Positions 34,357 through 44,021 of a DNA stretch of 64,000 nucleotides are shown piece by piece; position 1 is the stretch's first letter, and every line of letters starts with the position of its first letter. Under the pieces are notes generated by a model. The model was not told where the DNA came from. It was given only the letters and a program-made list of their open reading frames with translations, and ran no database searches. The stretch comes from Candidatus Proelusimicrobium volucris. GTDB lineage: Bacteria; Elusimicrobiota; Elusimicrobia; Elusimicrobiales; Elusimicrobiaceae. Location: NCBI GenBank assembly GCA_944324665.1, contig CALUXD010000001.1, positions 186,001 through 250,000 of the forward strand, written 5' to 3'. Both the position numbers and the translations under genes were made by a program.

Positions 34357-35709
34357 TTAGATTATCGATAATCTGCGCCTGTATACCGATTCCACTATCC
34401 CGAACGCCCACATGCTCGCCACCAGGTTAGAACCGCCGTAGGAAATAAACGGCAAAGGTATCCCCGCCACGGGCACCAACCCTATCAGCATGCCGAAGTT
34501 AAATATCATATACACGAAAAATATCCCAAATATCCCACAGCATACCAAATAGCCGTATCTGTCGCTTGAAAGCGTCGCTATATACGCGGTGCGCCATAAA
34601 AGTATAATATACAACCCTAAAACAAACAATGTCCCCATAAGCCCCGTTTCTTCGCCAAGAACCGCCAAAATAAAATCGGTATGGCGCTCAGGCACGAAGC
34701 CCAGCCTGGATTGTGTGCCGGAAAAAAAGCCTTTCCCCAATACTCCGCCCGAGCCCATCGCTATCTGCGCCTGCAATACGTTATAACCCGCGCCCTTGGG
34801 ATCGGAATTGGGTGCCAAAAAAGCCTCCACCCTTTTGCGCTGATAGTTCTTCATCTGCTTGTTTACAAACAATCCGGAGAAAAAGCCCGCTATTATCACG
34901 CCCGCCATTATCAATACAAATATCGGGGCTATATACACCCTAAACTGCCTTAAAATGTACATCACCGCAAAACCCGCCGCTATTACCGCGCCGCAAAAAC
35001 CGGCAATGTAGCCCCAGTCCGAAGACATTTGTCCTATCGTATACAGCAACAGGCTGTCTTGCGTTATCTCGGGGTGCAAGGTTATAAAAGTCCATATTAT
35101 CGGAAACAGCGCCGCCGATACGCCAAAAGCTACAAGCAAAACAAAATAGAAAGTGTTCACGCCCGCCGCGTAAAGCAATATCAACAATGCCGGCGCCGTT
35201 ACCACGATAGAAGAAAAATCGGGCTGCTTCATTATAAGCGCGAAAACAGGCAATATCAGCAAAGCAAGCAATATCAATGTTTTAGCCTCTTTTATATTCT
35301 GATAGTTCCTGGTAAGAAAAGCCGCCGCTATCAGTATAGTGGCTATGCGGCAAAGCTCCGCCGGCTGCAGCGAGATAAAACCCAGCCTGAACCAGGAGTT
35401 AGAGCCCCTCGACACCACCCCGAATATAAGCACCCCTATAAGCATAGCTATAATAAGAGCGTAAAGCGTTTTGTATTGCTCGTTGTATATTTGATAATTG
35501 AACAACCAGCCGAATAAAAACGCGCCAGCCGCCACCGGCAGCGCTATCAAATGTGTCCTTATCACGCTGGCCCCGTAGGATAAGCCGCTTACGGCGGAAA
35601 GCACTATCAGAAATCCTACCGCCGTAAGCAAGGATACGCAAGCCAGTATTATATAATCAAGCTTACGCCTCTTTATGGATTGCTCCGACGTGTACAATTT
35701 ACTTAACAT
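34357..35709 (-). CDS. rodA: Rod-shape peptidoglycan glycosyltransferase RodA (SEDS)
   Basis: A 450-residue SEDS-family membrane protein with about 10 helices that polymerises lipid II during elongation together with PBP2. Hallmarks are RVEAFLAPNSDPKGAGYNV with the conserved acidic loop, GKGFFSGTQSRLGFVPERHTDFI, and the C-terminal LVPVAGIPLPFISYGGS. Its start overlaps the mrdA stop by 11 bases, matching the obligate pairing of the two proteins. Confidence 0.96.
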   Translation of the reverse strand: MLSKLYTSEQSIKRRKLDYIILACVSLLTAVGFLIVLSAVSGLSYGASVIRTHLIALPVAAGAFLFGWLFNYQIYNEQYKTLYALIIAMLIGVLIFGVVSRGSNSWFRLGFISLQPAELCRIATILIAAAFLTRNYQNIKEAKTLILLALLILPVFALIMKQPDFSSIVVTAPALLILLYAAGVNTFYFVLLVAFGVSAALFPIIWTFITLHPEITQDSLLLYTIGQMSSDWGYIAGFCGAVIAAGFAVMYILRQFRVYIAPIFVLIMAGVIIAGFFSGLFVNKQMKNYQRKRVEAFLAPNSDPKGAGYNVLQAQIAMGSGGVLGKGFFSGTQSRLGFVPERHTDFILAVLGEETGLMGTLFVLGLYIILLWRTAYIATLSSDRYGYLVCCGIFGIFFVYMIFNFGMLIGLVPVAGIPLPFISYGGSNLVASMWAFGIVESVYRRRLSII

Positions 35710-37477
35710 TCTTCAGCCCTGCCCCATAATATGTTTTTATAATCTCACGCGCTATCGGCGCCGCCGCGCCCGCGCCCCCTTTGCCGAATTCCACAAAGAC
35801 CGCAACCGCTAAATCGGGATCCTCGCCGGGGCGATTGGAAAAAGCCATAAACCAGCCGTGGTCATCGCCGTGCGGATTTTGCGCCGTACCCGTCTTGCCG
35901 TGTACCTCTATGCCTTCCACCTTCGCCGCGCGCCCCGTGGCATTATCAACCACGCCTTTTAAAGCCTTGGAGATAATATCAAATACGCCCGGCTTTAATT
36001 CGACGCGGCTTAACAAGTCCGGCTCCGTCTTGAAAAGAACTTCGCCATCCGCGCTTACCACCTTGTCTACATAATACGGGCGCCATATATTGCCTTTATT
36101 GGCCAAAGTGGCGGCAAATACCGCCATTTGTATAGGCGTCAAAAGCAGTTCGCCCTGCCCGATAGATAAGTTTAAAGTGTCGCCGCCAAACCAATATGTC
36201 TTATTGCGCGCGCGTTTGCTGGGCCCGTAAATATTGCCCGATTTCTCGCCCGGCAAATCTATGCCCGTCTGCCGCCCGAATCTAAACAATCTCTGTATAC
36301 GCTCTATATGCGAAGCTCCGACCTTGCTGCCCAGCTCATAAAAATACACGTCGCAGGATTGCGCCATTGCTTCCCAAAAATCGATGTGCGGGCCGTGCTT
36401 CTTCCAACATTTAAATTCCCGCCCGTTCATATATACTTTGCCGTCGCAAGTTGTTTCTTCTTCCACGTTCAGACGGCCCGTTTCCAAACCCGCTATCGCA
36501 GTTATAGATTTAAAAGTGGAAGCGGGCGGATACAAACCTTGTATCGCTAAATTATACTCCGGTATCGACCGTTTTAGTATCGTACGCTCCTCATCGGAAA
36601 AAGGCACAAATATGTTGGGATCGAAATCCGGCGCGGACACCATCGCCAATACCGCCCCGTTTCTCGGGTCCAAAGCCACTACCGCGCCGCGCCCCGTTAT
36701 AGAGTTCTTTATCCCTTCTTCCGCCGCCTTTTGCACTTCATAGTTTATAGTGGTATATACGTCTGCTCCGGCGCGGCCGTAATTGTCCTTTATCTTCTTC
36801 TTTACGCGGCCCATATAATCTACTTCCAGCAAAAGCCCGCCATCGCGCCCTTTAAGGTCGCTTTCATAGCGCTTTTCTATACCGCTCTTGCCTATCTTAG
36901 AATTTAAACGATAGTCCAAACTGTCGTCGCGCAAAGACCAAAATTTATCGTCCATCGTTCCCATATACCCCAAAAGATGCGCCAAAAATGCGCCCGATGG
37001 ATAATAACGCTTACTCTCTTCAAGCAGATATAAACCCGAATAGTAACTTTGAAGTTCCGCGAAGGAAAAAGCCGTCTTTGGCGATATATTCTGCGCCAAA
37101 GCTATCGCTTTACCGCTCTTGTCGGCTTTTTTTAGGAGTTTAAGGAGTTTTTCTTTATCCTCGCCCAAATATTTGGCGATGTCGGAACTCAAACTTTCCA
37201 AATAGTCTTGGCTGTTCTGTTCAAACGCGGGCAGATAATACAAGCTAAACGCCGGACGGCTGCCAGCCAAAAGTTCCCCGCCGCTTGCCAATATACGCCC
37301 GCGCGGAGCCGTACGATACAAAATCTGCGTGCGGTTCTGCTCCGCCGCCTGCGTGTATCGCCCATGCGAAATAAATTGTATGTCTATCAGTCTTATCGCG
37401 ATTACCGCCGCCGCCAAATACGCTAAAATCAATAAATGCTTAAGCCTGGATAAACTAAAAAAGGGTTTTGTTTTCAT
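35699..37477 (-). CDS. mrdA: Penicillin-binding protein 2 (transpeptidase)
   Basis: A 592-residue class B PBP: an N-terminal membrane helix (13-32), a dimerisation/pedestal region with RGRILASGGELLA (59-71), and a transpeptidase domain. The active site has S320-T-F-K323, S374-C-D376 and KTGT in VHGKTGTAQNPHG. It crosslinks side-wall peptidoglycan made by RodA and is the usual mecillinam target. It overlaps mreD by 23 bases. Confidence 0.97.
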   Translation of the reverse strand: MKTKPFFSLSRLKHLLILAYLAAAVIAIRLIDIQFISHGRYTQAAEQNRTQILYRTAPRGRILASGGELLAGSRPAFSLYYLPAFEQNSQDYLESLSSDIAKYLGEDKEKLLKLLKKADKSGKAIALAQNISPKTAFSFAELQSYYSGLYLLEESKRYYPSGAFLAHLLGYMGTMDDKFWSLRDDSLDYRLNSKIGKSGIEKRYESDLKGRDGGLLLEVDYMGRVKKKIKDNYGRAGADVYTTINYEVQKAAEEGIKNSITGRGAVVALDPRNGAVLAMVSAPDFDPNIFVPFSDEERTILKRSIPEYNLAIQGLYPPASTFKSITAIAGLETGRLNVEEETTCDGKVYMNGREFKCWKKHGPHIDFWEAMAQSCDVYFYELGSKVGASHIERIQRLFRFGRQTGIDLPGEKSGNIYGPSKRARNKTYWFGGDTLNLSIGQGELLLTPIQMAVFAATLANKGNIWRPYYVDKVVSADGEVLFKTEPDLLSRVELKPGVFDIISKALKGVVDNATGRAAKVEGIEVHGKTGTAQNPHGDDHGWFMAFSNRPGEDPDLAVAVFVEFGKGGAGAAAPIAREIIKTYYGAGLKNVK

Positions 37478-37967
37478 TATTGTCTTTAAAAACTTTAAAA
37501 ACCAAATACTTCGTTACAAAAAGATATATAAACGGCATAAACAGGCCCGTCAATACCGAGCCGGCGATAAAGCTCTTAAGCCCCTGCCATAAAAAGCCGC
37601 CCGTAAATATTATCCCGCTTAATCCGTACAGTATTACGCACAGCAAATTCAATGCCGTGGTTATAACTATCTGCGGGCCCATATCCTTAAAGTCTATTTT
37701 GTCGTCTATACGGTAAAAAATAAACATTATCAGCGTAAAAACCAAAGCGTATCCGCCAAATAAAGTATCGCTGAAAAAATCCAAGAACAGGCCGCTCATA
37801 AAAGCAAAAGTATATCCGCCGCCTTCGCTTAATATCCCCGCCATTATAATAGAAAATATCAGCATTATCCCGATATTCAGATCCAGCGGCGCAAATAATT
37901 CTATCGCCGTCCAGTTTAGTATAGTCGCCGCTATGAAAATAAGAAAAGCGTTTAAAAATTTAAGCAT
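37455..37967 (-). CDS. mreD: Rod shape-determining protein MreD
   Basis: A 170-residue membrane protein with about five hydrophobic helices, including the conserved pattern GGGYTFAFMSGLFLDFFSDTLFGGY (residues about 49-73). It bridges MreC and the cytoplasmic parts of the elongasome. The start overlaps mreC by 8 bases. Assignment rests on size, helix pattern, motif and position. Confidence 0.92.
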   Translation of the reverse strand: MLKFLNAFLIFIAATILNWTAIELFAPLDLNIGIMLIFSIIMAGILSEGGGYTFAFMSGLFLDFFSDTLFGGYALVFTLIMFIFYRIDDKIDFKDMGPQIVITTALNLLCVILYGLSGIIFTGGFLWQGLKSFIAGSVLTGLFMPFIYLFVTKYLVFKVFKDNNENKTLF

Positions 37968-38832
37968 CTTTACCCTCGCCGCCGCGCCTCAATGCCGGCA
38001 TAACAAACACCTCTTTAACGCTGCCTCCGTCAATAATCGGCCTAAGTTTTGAGGTAATGGAAGTATCGTAGCTACGCTTGCTTTCATAGCCGGTTTTGCG
38101 GATTTCTCCTATCAATATACCGTCGGGGAACAAAGCTCCGGAGGAGGAAGTATACACTTTATCGCCTTTCTCCACCGCACTTTCCAAAGGCAAGTATTTT
38201 AAATTGACGCCGTTGCTCCCGTTGCCTGAGGCCAAGCCTTCCACGCCCTTTGCTTCCACTCTGGCCGCGGCGGAAAAATCCTCATCGTTAAGCAGCATAA
38301 CTTTCGCCGTCTTAGCGGTTACTTCAACCACGTTCCCCGCCAAACCCGCCACCCCGTTCTGTATCGCTATGACCGGCGAACGAAGTTCCACCCCGTCGTC
38401 CGTACCTTTGTCTATTATCACGCTGCCGCGCCTTGAAGGCTCCCTGTAAGCTACTTTAGCCCATACTCCGCGCCAATTTTCCCGTTTGCTTAGGGCTAAA
38501 GCCGAAGTTAAACGTTCGTTTTCCTTTTCCAAGGTTTCCATTTTTGACGTCTGTATCTTCAAAAAAGCTATCTCCTCTTTAAGTATCGCGTTTTCTTCCG
38601 CTACTTTAAGCAAATTGCCTACCGTTTCGCTCACTCCGTCCAGATACTGCGTCACCCCGTGTGATGCCCTTAACTGCGGTATAAATATATACGAAAGCAC
38701 CATTCTAACGGAATTTACCGTCGTCTGTAAAGGCAAAAGTATTATCAGCAAAGATATTATCACAAACACGCAGGGCAATATCTTTGAATACCCCCTTTCA
38801 TAAGCGGTTAAATTCTTCTTTTTCTTTTCCAT
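37960..38832 (-). CDS. mreC: Rod shape-determining protein MreC
   Basis: A 290-residue bitopic protein: a Lys-rich cytoplasmic start, a membrane helix (ILPCVFVIISLLIILLPL), a coiled coil (about 70-110, rich in Leu/Glu/Lys), and two beta barrels with YREPSRRGSVIIDKGTDDGV and LLNDEDFSAAARVEA. It activates PBP2-RodA. I use the ATG at 38832; a TTG three codons upstream lies too close to the AAGGTG ribosome binding site. It has a candidate promoter of its own after the mreB terminator. Confidence 0.95.
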   Translation of the reverse strand: MEKKKKNLTAYERGYSKILPCVFVIISLLIILLPLQTTVNSVRMVLSYIFIPQLRASHGVTQYLDGVSETVGNLLKVAEENAILKEEIAFLKIQTSKMETLEKENERLTSALALSKRENWRGVWAKVAYREPSRRGSVIIDKGTDDGVELRSPVIAIQNGVAGLAGNVVEVTAKTAKVMLLNDEDFSAAARVEAKGVEGLASGNGSNGVNLKYLPLESAVEKGDKVYTSSSGALFPDGILIGEIRKTGYESKRSYDTSITSKLRPIIDGGSVKEVFVMPALRRGGEGKDA

Positions 38833-38908
38833 ATATTCCAATACACCTTAACCGTAATAAAATCCGTTTGGCACTAATGGCTTTGCGCTCCGCGCATAAA
38901 TCAAAGGC

Positions 38909-38937
38909 CGAATAAAATCCCTTCTAAATCACGGCAA
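38909..38937 (-). promoter_or_regulatory. Candidate promoter of mreC-mreD-mrdA-rodA-DUF2344-rng
   Basis: On the minus strand TTGCCG (38937-38932), a 17-base spacer and TATTCG (38914-38909), located between the mreB terminator and mreC. The -35 matches that of the S10 promoter; the -10 is imperfect. Confidence 0.4.
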
Positions 38938-38957
38938 ATATATATCCTTCGCCTCGC

Positions 38958-39004
38958 ATAAAACGAAAGCGGGAACCTCCTTAAACTAAGGCGGCTCCCG
39001 CTTT
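38958..39004 (-). terminator. Terminator between mreB and mreC
   Basis: On the minus strand the arms 38993-39004 and 38966-38977 pair over 12 bp with one G-T pair, and the loop itself can fold on CCTT/AAGG. CGTTTTAT follows. It begins 16 bases after the mreB stop and should end most alpha-operon transcripts. Confidence 0.75.
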
Positions 39005-39020
39005 ATAGTACTAAAAACAA

Positions 39021-40046
39021 TTACAGGAACTTTTTAAATTTCCCTTCTGCAAGAAATTCCAAATATTTTCCAGTACCCAAAGCTACGCAGCTTAACGGAT
39101 CCGCCGCTCTGTGTACCGGGATATCGGTCTCTTTGCGGATAAGTTCGGTTATTCCCCTCAAAAGAGATCCGCCGCCCGCCACTACCAAGCCGCGGTCAAC
39201 CAAGTCCGCAGCCAGTTCGGGTGGAGTCTCCTCCAAGGTGCTTTTTACCAGTTCCACTATCGCGCGGACCGGCTCAAGCAAGGCCTGCCTTATCTCTTCG
39301 GAAGTTACCGTCATCGTTCTGGGCAAACCCTGAGTCTGATCCCTTCCCTTTACTTCCATAGTCTTTTCCTCCTCAAGAGGATAGACCGAACCGATATTTA
39401 TCTTTACATCCTCGGCCGTAGTTTCGCCGATGATAAGATTATATTTCTTCTTAAAATATTGGATAATGCAGTCGGTAATTTCATCGCCCGCTATATCAAT
39501 GGATTTGGCTACTACCATGCCGCCCAATGATATTACCGCTATTTCCGTAGTACCGCCGCCGATATCGACTATCATGCTGGCGTGCGGCTCCGTTATAGGC
39601 AGATCGGCGCCCATCGCTGAAGCCATAGGCTCTTCTATCAAGTAGACCTCTCTGGCGCCTGCCTGTTTCGCGGCGTCTTCCACCGCGCGGCGCTCTACCC
39701 CCGTTATATCCGAAGGTATCCCTATAACTATTCTCGGCCTAAGCAGGCTCTTCCTGGTATGTACGCTCCTGATGAAGTATCTTATCATCTCCTGCGTTAC
39801 TTCGAAATCGGCGATGACGCCGTTCTTCATCGGGCGCACTGCGACTATATTGGCAGGCGTTCTGCCAAGCATTTGCTTGGCTTTGCTGCCTACAGCCTTT
39901 ACTTCACCGCTGTCCCTGTCCAACGCTACTACGGAAGGTTCCCTAAGCACTATTCCCTTGTCTTTTACGTATATCAGACAGTTGGCCGTGCCAAGGTCCA
40001 TTCCCATATCGTTAGAAAGCAGTCCGCCTAAATAGTCTATCAGCAT
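39021..40046 (-). CDS. mreB: Rod shape-determining actin homologue MreB
   Basis: A 341-residue bacterial actin. ATP-binding elements are phosphate-1 [11 protein letters not shown] (D17), phosphate-2 [11 protein letters not shown], and the adenosine motif [12 protein letters not shown] short amphipathic/hydrophobic N-terminus ([10 protein letters not shown]) could anchor filaments to the membrane. It starts one base after the rplQ stop with GGTGG inside the end of rplQ as ribosome binding site, so it is the last gene of the alpha operon, and a terminator separates it from mreC. Confidence 0.97.
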   Translation of the reverse strand: MLIDYLGGLLSNDMGMDLGTANCLIYVKDKGIVLREPSVVALDRDSGEVKAVGSKAKQMLGRTPANIVAVRPMKNGVIADFEVTQEMIRYFIRSVHTRKSLLRPRIVIGIPSDITGVERRAVEDAAKQAGAREVYLIEEPMASAMGADLPITEPHASMIVDIGGGTTEIAVISLGGMVVAKSIDIAGDEITDCIIQYFKKKYNLIIGETTAEDVKINIGSVYPLEEEKTMEVKGRDQTQGLPRTMTVTSEEIRQALLEPVRAIVELVKSTLEETPPELAADLVDRGLVVAGGGSLLRGITELIRKETDIPVHRAADPLSCVALGTGKYLEFLAEGKFKKFL

Positions 40047-40047
40047 A

Positions 40048-40392
40048 TTAGTCCACCAGTTTGATTATCGCCACTTCGGCGTTATCACCCTTTCTGATAC
40101 CTGCTCTGTATATGCGGGTGTAGCCACCGTCTCTCTTGGCGTATCTTTCGGAAAGAACTTCCACCAATTTTTTATATGCCAATTTGTCGTTTACCGCATT
40201 CTTTAACGCCAATTTCTCGCCGTTCTTGGCTAAGGTTATAAGACCTTCAACCTCGCGTCTTACTTCTTTGGCTTTGGGTAAGGTCGTCTTAACTTCTTCG
40301 TGTAATACTATGCTTACCGCCATATTGCTGAGCATCGCTTTCCTGTGGGAGGTCGTCTTGCCCAATTTACGGTATCCCGTATTCTTTATCAT
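40048..40392 (-). CDS. rplQ: 50S ribosomal protein L17
   Basis: A 114-residue L17 with the diagnostic start [20 protein letters not shown] (residues 7-26). It lies near the exit of the polypeptide tunnel. Size is at the short end of the bacterial range, without the long tail of some lineages. It follows rpoA by 24 bases as in the standard alpha operon, and is followed by mreB after one base. Confidence 0.97.
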   Translation of the reverse strand: MIKNTGYRKLGKTTSHRKAMLSNMAVSIVLHEEVKTTLPKAKEVRREVEGLITLAKNGEKLALKNAVNDKLAYKKLVEVLSERYAKRDGGYTRIYRAGIRKGDNAEVAIIKLVD

Positions 40393-40416
40393 ACCTGAAT
40401 TACTCCTTAATATCTC

Positions 40417-41379
40417 TTAAAACTTCATCCCAAGATGAAGGTTCATATCGGCAAGTTTTGCCTTCACTTCGTCAAGCGATCTCGCACCGAAGTTCTTTAC
40501 CATTTTTAGCTGGCCTTCCGTCTTTGCCACCAAATCGCGCACCGTTTTGATGTCTTCCGATTTAAGGCAATTTAATGATCTGGAAGAAAGCTCTATCAAA
40601 TCTACCGGCTGATCCAACACTTCGTCAAGCTTGTCATTTCCAACAGTCGGCGCCGCCGCTTCCGCCTCTACACTCTCCTCCACCGCGGGAATTTCCTCCC
40701 CCTCAATCGTGAAGATGTGCAAAGACTGCGATAAGCGCACCGCCGCTTTATGCAACGCTTTTCTAGGTTCCAAAGTGCCGTCGGTCGTTATCTCCAAGAT
40801 AAGCCTGTCGTAGTCCGTCTTCTGCCCGACGCGTGCGGGCTCTACGTCATAGTGTACTTTCAAAATAGGAGAAAAGATCGAATCTATCGGCATAAAACCG
40901 GCCGGCCTAGTTGCTTTAGTGTCTTCCTCGCCGTAACCTTTGCCTCTGGATATTTCTATCTCCATCTTGATTGCGCCGCCGGCTTCCAAGGTAACTATCG
41001 GCAAGTCTTTGTTTACTATCTCTACGCCGCTGGTTTCCTTGATGGCAGCCGCAGTCACCAGGCCAGGCTTGTCAGCTTCCAACGTCAAGTATTCTTTTTG
41101 GGAGCTTTCCATCTTTACTCTTAACTTCTTTAAGTTTAAAAGTATTTGTATAACATCTTCCCTTACATTTGGGATGGTGCTGTACTCATGGGTAGTACCT
41201 TCCACTTTTACGGCCGTTACCGCCGCGCCTTCCAAGCCGGAAAGTAATATCCTCCTCAAAGAATTACCTACGGTATGTCCCAAGCCAGATTCATAGGGTT
41301 CCGCTATGAATTTGCCGTACGTCGCGCTTTCCTGCTCTACTTTGATTTCCTTAGGTAATACTAAATTTTCAAAAGCCAT
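40417..41379 (-). CDS. rpoA: RNA polymerase alpha subunit
   Basis: A 320-residue alpha chain. The N-terminal assembly domain includes GLGHTVGNSLRRILLSGLEGAAVT, an acidic Ala/Glu linker spans about 225-245, and the C-terminal domain has SSRSLNCLKSEDI with the arginine that contacts UP elements and activators. The chain stops soon after LHLGMKF, a little shorter than in E. coli. GGAGGA sits six bases before the ATG. It follows rpsD. Confidence 0.98.
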   Translation of the reverse strand: MAFENLVLPKEIKVEQESATYGKFIAEPYESGLGHTVGNSLRRILLSGLEGAAVTAVKVEGTTHEYSTIPNVREDVIQILLNLKKLRVKMESSQKEYLTLEADKPGLVTAAAIKETSGVEIVNKDLPIVTLEAGGAIKMEIEISRGKGYGEEDTKATRPAGFMPIDSIFSPILKVHYDVEPARVGQKTDYDRLILEITTDGTLEPRKALHKAAVRLSQSLHIFTIEGEEIPAVEESVEAEAAAPTVGNDKLDEVLDQPVDLIELSSRSLNCLKSEDIKTVRDLVAKTEGQLKMVKNFGARSLDEVKAKLADMNLHLGMKF

Positions 41380-41391
41380 TGTTCCTCCAAA

Positions 41392-42021
41392 TTATTTGGA
41401 ATAGTGTTCTACTATCAGCTGATCGTTTACCGGATAGCTGCTCTCGCTTCTGTCCGGAAATCTCAGCAATGTGGCTGTATTCTTGCTCGCGTCAAATTCG
41501 ATAAAGCTCGGCCTTAAAGCTCTCTTCTCTGCGTCTTCCAAGCCCTGCTTTACCATTACGTTCGCGGCTAATTTGGCGTCTAAGGTTATCTTGTCGCCCA
41601 CTTTTACCTGATAAGAAGGAACATTGATTACTTTATCGTTCACTTTGATGTGGCCGTGCAATACTATCTGCCTGGCGCTCCTCAATGAGGAAGCAAAACC
41701 CGCTCTCTTTACTACATTGTCAAGTCTCGTTTCCAAATACTTAAGGAATTGCTCACCGGTCTGCCCGGCCGATTTCGTCGCCTTCTCGAACAAATTAGCA
41801 AACGGAACTTCCGTCATGCCCGAAATAAATCTGGCTTTTTGTTTCTCGTGCAAACGTACCGCGTATTCCGATAATTTTGCCCTTCTCTGCATACCTTTGC
41901 CTTTCTTGGCGCTGGCTAACTTATCCATTACGCAGTTGCTGTAGCACTTCGTTCCTTTTAAAAATAATTTACAACCTAATTTTCTGCATTTTTTGCAGCT
42001 CGGTCCTGTATATCTTGACAT
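41392..42021 (-). CDS. rpsD: 30S ribosomal protein S4 (zinc-binding form)
   Basis: A 209-residue S4. From the chosen ATG it begins MSRYTGPSCKKCRK and carries C9, C12, C17, C26 and C30, the cysteine-rich N-terminus of zinc-binding (C+) S4 proteins. The S4 RNA-binding domain (LRSARQIVLHGHIKVND) follows. A longer frame starts 13 codons upstream inside rpsK; I reject it because AGGAGAG is placed for the internal ATG and homology begins at MSRY. S4 is an early assembly protein. Confidence 0.96.
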   Translation of the reverse strand: MSRYTGPSCKKCRKLGCKLFLKGTKCYSNCVMDKLASAKKGKGMQRRAKLSEYAVRLHEKQKARFISGMTEVPFANLFEKATKSAGQTGEQFLKYLETRLDNVVKRAGFASSLRSARQIVLHGHIKVNDKVINVPSYQVKVGDKITLDAKLAANVMVKQGLEDAEKRALRPSFIEFDASKNTATLLRFPDRSESSYPVNDQLIVEHYSK

Positions 42022-42025
42022 ATTA

Positions 42026-42454
42026 CTATACTCTCCTGGCTTTCGGTGGTCTGCAACCATTGTGCGGTATCGGCGTTACGTCCTTGATGGAAGTAACGAT
42101 AAGCCCTGCTTGCTGCAAAGCTCTAACTGCGGTTTCTCTGCCCTGGCCGGGCCCGCATACCTTTACGGCAACTTCTCTCATGCCCAACGCTACCGCTTTT
42201 TCCCCTACTTTGTTGCAGGTTACCTGAGCGGCAAACGGCGTGCCTTTCTTGGTGCCTTTAAAACCGTGTGAGCCGGAGGTGGACCATACAATAGTCCCGC
42301 CTTTGTCGTCGGTTACGGTTACAATCGTGTTGTTAAATGAGCAGCTTATGTGCACTACTCCGTGCGCAGGCGCTTTAGCTGCTTTTTTCTTGCCCTTACC
42401 GGCCGCTGCCGGTACGGTCGTGCTGTTTGTTTCTTTCTTTATTTCTTCTGCCAT
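42026..42454 (-). CDS. rpsK: 30S ribosomal protein S11
   Basis: A 142-residue S11. The conserved core begins at [19 protein letters not shown] (about 31-49) and ends [10 protein letters not shown]. About 30 residues precede it as an Ala/Lys-rich extension, longer than the usual lysine-rich tail of 10-15. It forms the 30S platform near the E site. Confidence 0.97.
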   Translation of the reverse strand: MAEEIKKETNSTTVPAAAGKGKKKAAKAPAHGVVHISCSFNNTIVTVTDDKGGTIVWSTSGSHGFKGTKKGTPFAAQVTCNKVGEKAVALGMREVAVKVCGPGQGRETAVRALQQAGLIVTSIKDVTPIPHNGCRPPKARRV

Positions 42455-42479
42455 GTTTCTACCTGACTTTTAAAAATTT

Positions 42480-42860
42480 TTATGCTGCCTTTACTTTTGC
42501 GCCCACCGTCTTTCTGCGGCCGCGTCTGGTTCTGCTGTTGGTCTTGGTTCTCTGCCCGCGCGCGGGGAGGTTCCTTCTGTGTCTGTTGCCTCTGTAAGAA
42601 CCGGTCTCAATCAGTCTGTGAATGTTCTGCGCCACTTCGCGCCTAAGTTCGCCTTCCACTTTGTATTCCTTCTGCAAAATGGTGTTAAGCAAACCCGCCT
42701 GCTGCTCCGTTAAGTCTTTAACTCTGGTGGAGGCTTCTATCTGCCCTTCTACTTTCCCTAAAATCTCTTTAGCGATTTTCGGGCCGATTCCGTAGACATA
42801 TTGCAAAGCAATGTCTATCCTCTTGTTCTTTGGTAAATCTATACCTGCAATTCTTGCCAT
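42480..42860 (-). CDS. rpsM: 30S ribosomal protein S13
   Basis: A 126-residue S13 with the start [25 protein letters not shown] and the basic C-terminal tail ([13 protein letters not shown]) that reaches toward the P-site t[22 protein letters not shown] is the conserved rRNA-binding block. Order rpmJ-rpsM-rpsK-rpsD is standard. Confidence 0.98.
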   Translation of the reverse strand: MARIAGIDLPKNKRIDIALQYVYGIGPKIAKEILGKVEGQIEASTRVKDLTEQQAGLLNTILQKEYKVEGELRREVAQNIHRLIETGSYRGNRHRRNLPARGQRTKTNSRTRRGRRKTVGAKVKAA

Positions 42861-42882
42861 ATTGTTTTAAGACTCCTGTTTA

Positions 42883-42996
42883 TTAACCTTGGCGCTGTTT
42901 ATGCTTCGCTATTGGGCATACTACGCGCACTACACCGTTTCTTTTAACGATTTTGCACTTCTGACATATCTTCTTTACGCTTGCTCTGACTTTCAT
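42883..42996 (-). CDS. rpmJ: 50S ribosomal protein L36 (zinc form)
   Basis: A 37-codon gene reading [15 protein letters not shown] and ending KHKQRQG. C11, C14, C27 and H32 form the zinc ribbon of the C+ form. Its ATG lies directly after the infA stop (no gap) and its TAA precedes rpsM by 22 bases. Confidence 0.97.
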   Translation of the reverse strand: MKVRASVKKICQKCKIVKRNGVVRVVCPIAKHKQRQG

Positions 42997-43209
42997 TTAT
43001 TTCTCCCGGTAGATTATTCTGCCTTTGGTTAAGTCGTAAGGGGAAAGCTCCAGTTTTACCTTGTCCCCGGGCAATATTCTGATATGGAACATCCTCATCT
43101 TTCCCGATATATGCCCCAATATCACTTTCCCGCCCGCTATCTCTACCTTAAACATAGCGTTCGGCAAAGCTTCCAATATCTTTCCTTCAACTTCTATCTT
43201 GTCGCTCAT
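42997..43209 (-). CDS. infA: Translation initiation factor IF-1
   Basis: A 70-residue S1-like OB fold: [20 protein letters not shown] and [22 protein letters not shown] are the conserved strands. It blocks the A site during initiation. The chain is a little shorter than the usual 72 residues. It lies between map and rpmJ. Confidence 0.97.
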   Translation of the reverse strand: MSDKIEVEGKILEALPNAMFKVEIAGGKVILGHISGKMRMFHIRILPGDKVKLELSPYDLTKGRIIYREK

Positions 43210-43272
43210 ACTTGCCCGTGGGCCTTCTTCCTCCCTTTACTTTCCTTTGGCATAGGGCCTTATTTGCCGGCA

Positions 43273-44019
43273 TTAGGCCGTCAGTATAAGATGCCCGTTT
43301 TCCGTTACCGCTACCGTATGCTCAAAATGGGCAGATAAGCTGCCGTCCTTTGTTACTACGGTCCAGTCATTGTCTAAAACTTCTACTTCATCTCCACCTA
43401 GATTAAGCATGGGCTCTATCGCAAGAACCATTCCAGCCGTTAATATCGGCCCCGTTCCCTTCCTTCCAAAATTGAGAACGCATGGATCTTCGTGTAATCT
43501 ACGGCCTACTCCATGGCCGCAGTAGTCCCTGACTATACCCAGCTTACCTTCCGCAGCATAAGTTTCCACCGTGTGTGATACATCACCAAGATGTATACCC
43601 GGCTTTATTAGCTCTATTGCTTTGTGCAAGGCTTTCTTAGTCGTACTAAGAAGCCTCTTAGCCTCGCCTGAAACTTTCCCTACGGGTACGGTGAGAGCCG
43701 CATCAGCGTGAAAGCCGTTTAAATAGGCGCCTACATCTATCCCGATTATGTCGCCTTCTTTAAGTATTCTCTCCTTCGAAGGTATCCCGTGAACAACCTC
43801 TTCGTTTATCGAAGCGCATATGCTCGCAGGATAGCCAGCGTAGCCGAGAAATGACGGCACCGCTCCGGCAGACCTTATTATTTCCTCTGCAATCTGATCC
43901 AGCCGCCACGTTGATACTCCCGCGACTGCTTCTTCTTGCATCGTTTTGAGAACTTTGGAAACAATTTTGCCTGACGCAAGCATTTTTTCTATTTCTTCGC
44001 TGCTCTTTAATTCTATCAT
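43273..44019 (-). CDS. map: Methionine aminopeptidase, type I
   Basis: A 248-residue pita-bread metalloenzyme that removes the initiator methionine. The five metal ligands are D95, D106, H169, E202 and E233, in the contexts GIDVGA, HADAAL, GHGVG, AIEPML and FEHTV. There is no N-terminal SH3-binding or zinc extension. It starts two bases after adk; a 63-base gap leads to infA. Confidence 0.97.
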   Translation of the reverse strand: MIELKSSEEIEKMLASGKIVSKVLKTMQEEAVAGVSTWRLDQIAEEIIRSAGAVPSFLGYAGYPASICASINEEVVHGIPSKERILKEGDIIGIDVGAYLNGFHADAALTVPVGKVSGEAKRLLSTTKKALHKAIELIKPGIHLGDVSHTVETYAAEGKLGIVRDYCGHGVGRRLHEDPCVLNFGRKGTGPILTAGMVLAIEPMLNLGGDEVEVLDNDWTVVTKDGSLSAHFEHTVAVTENGHLILTA

Positions 44020-44021
44020 TT

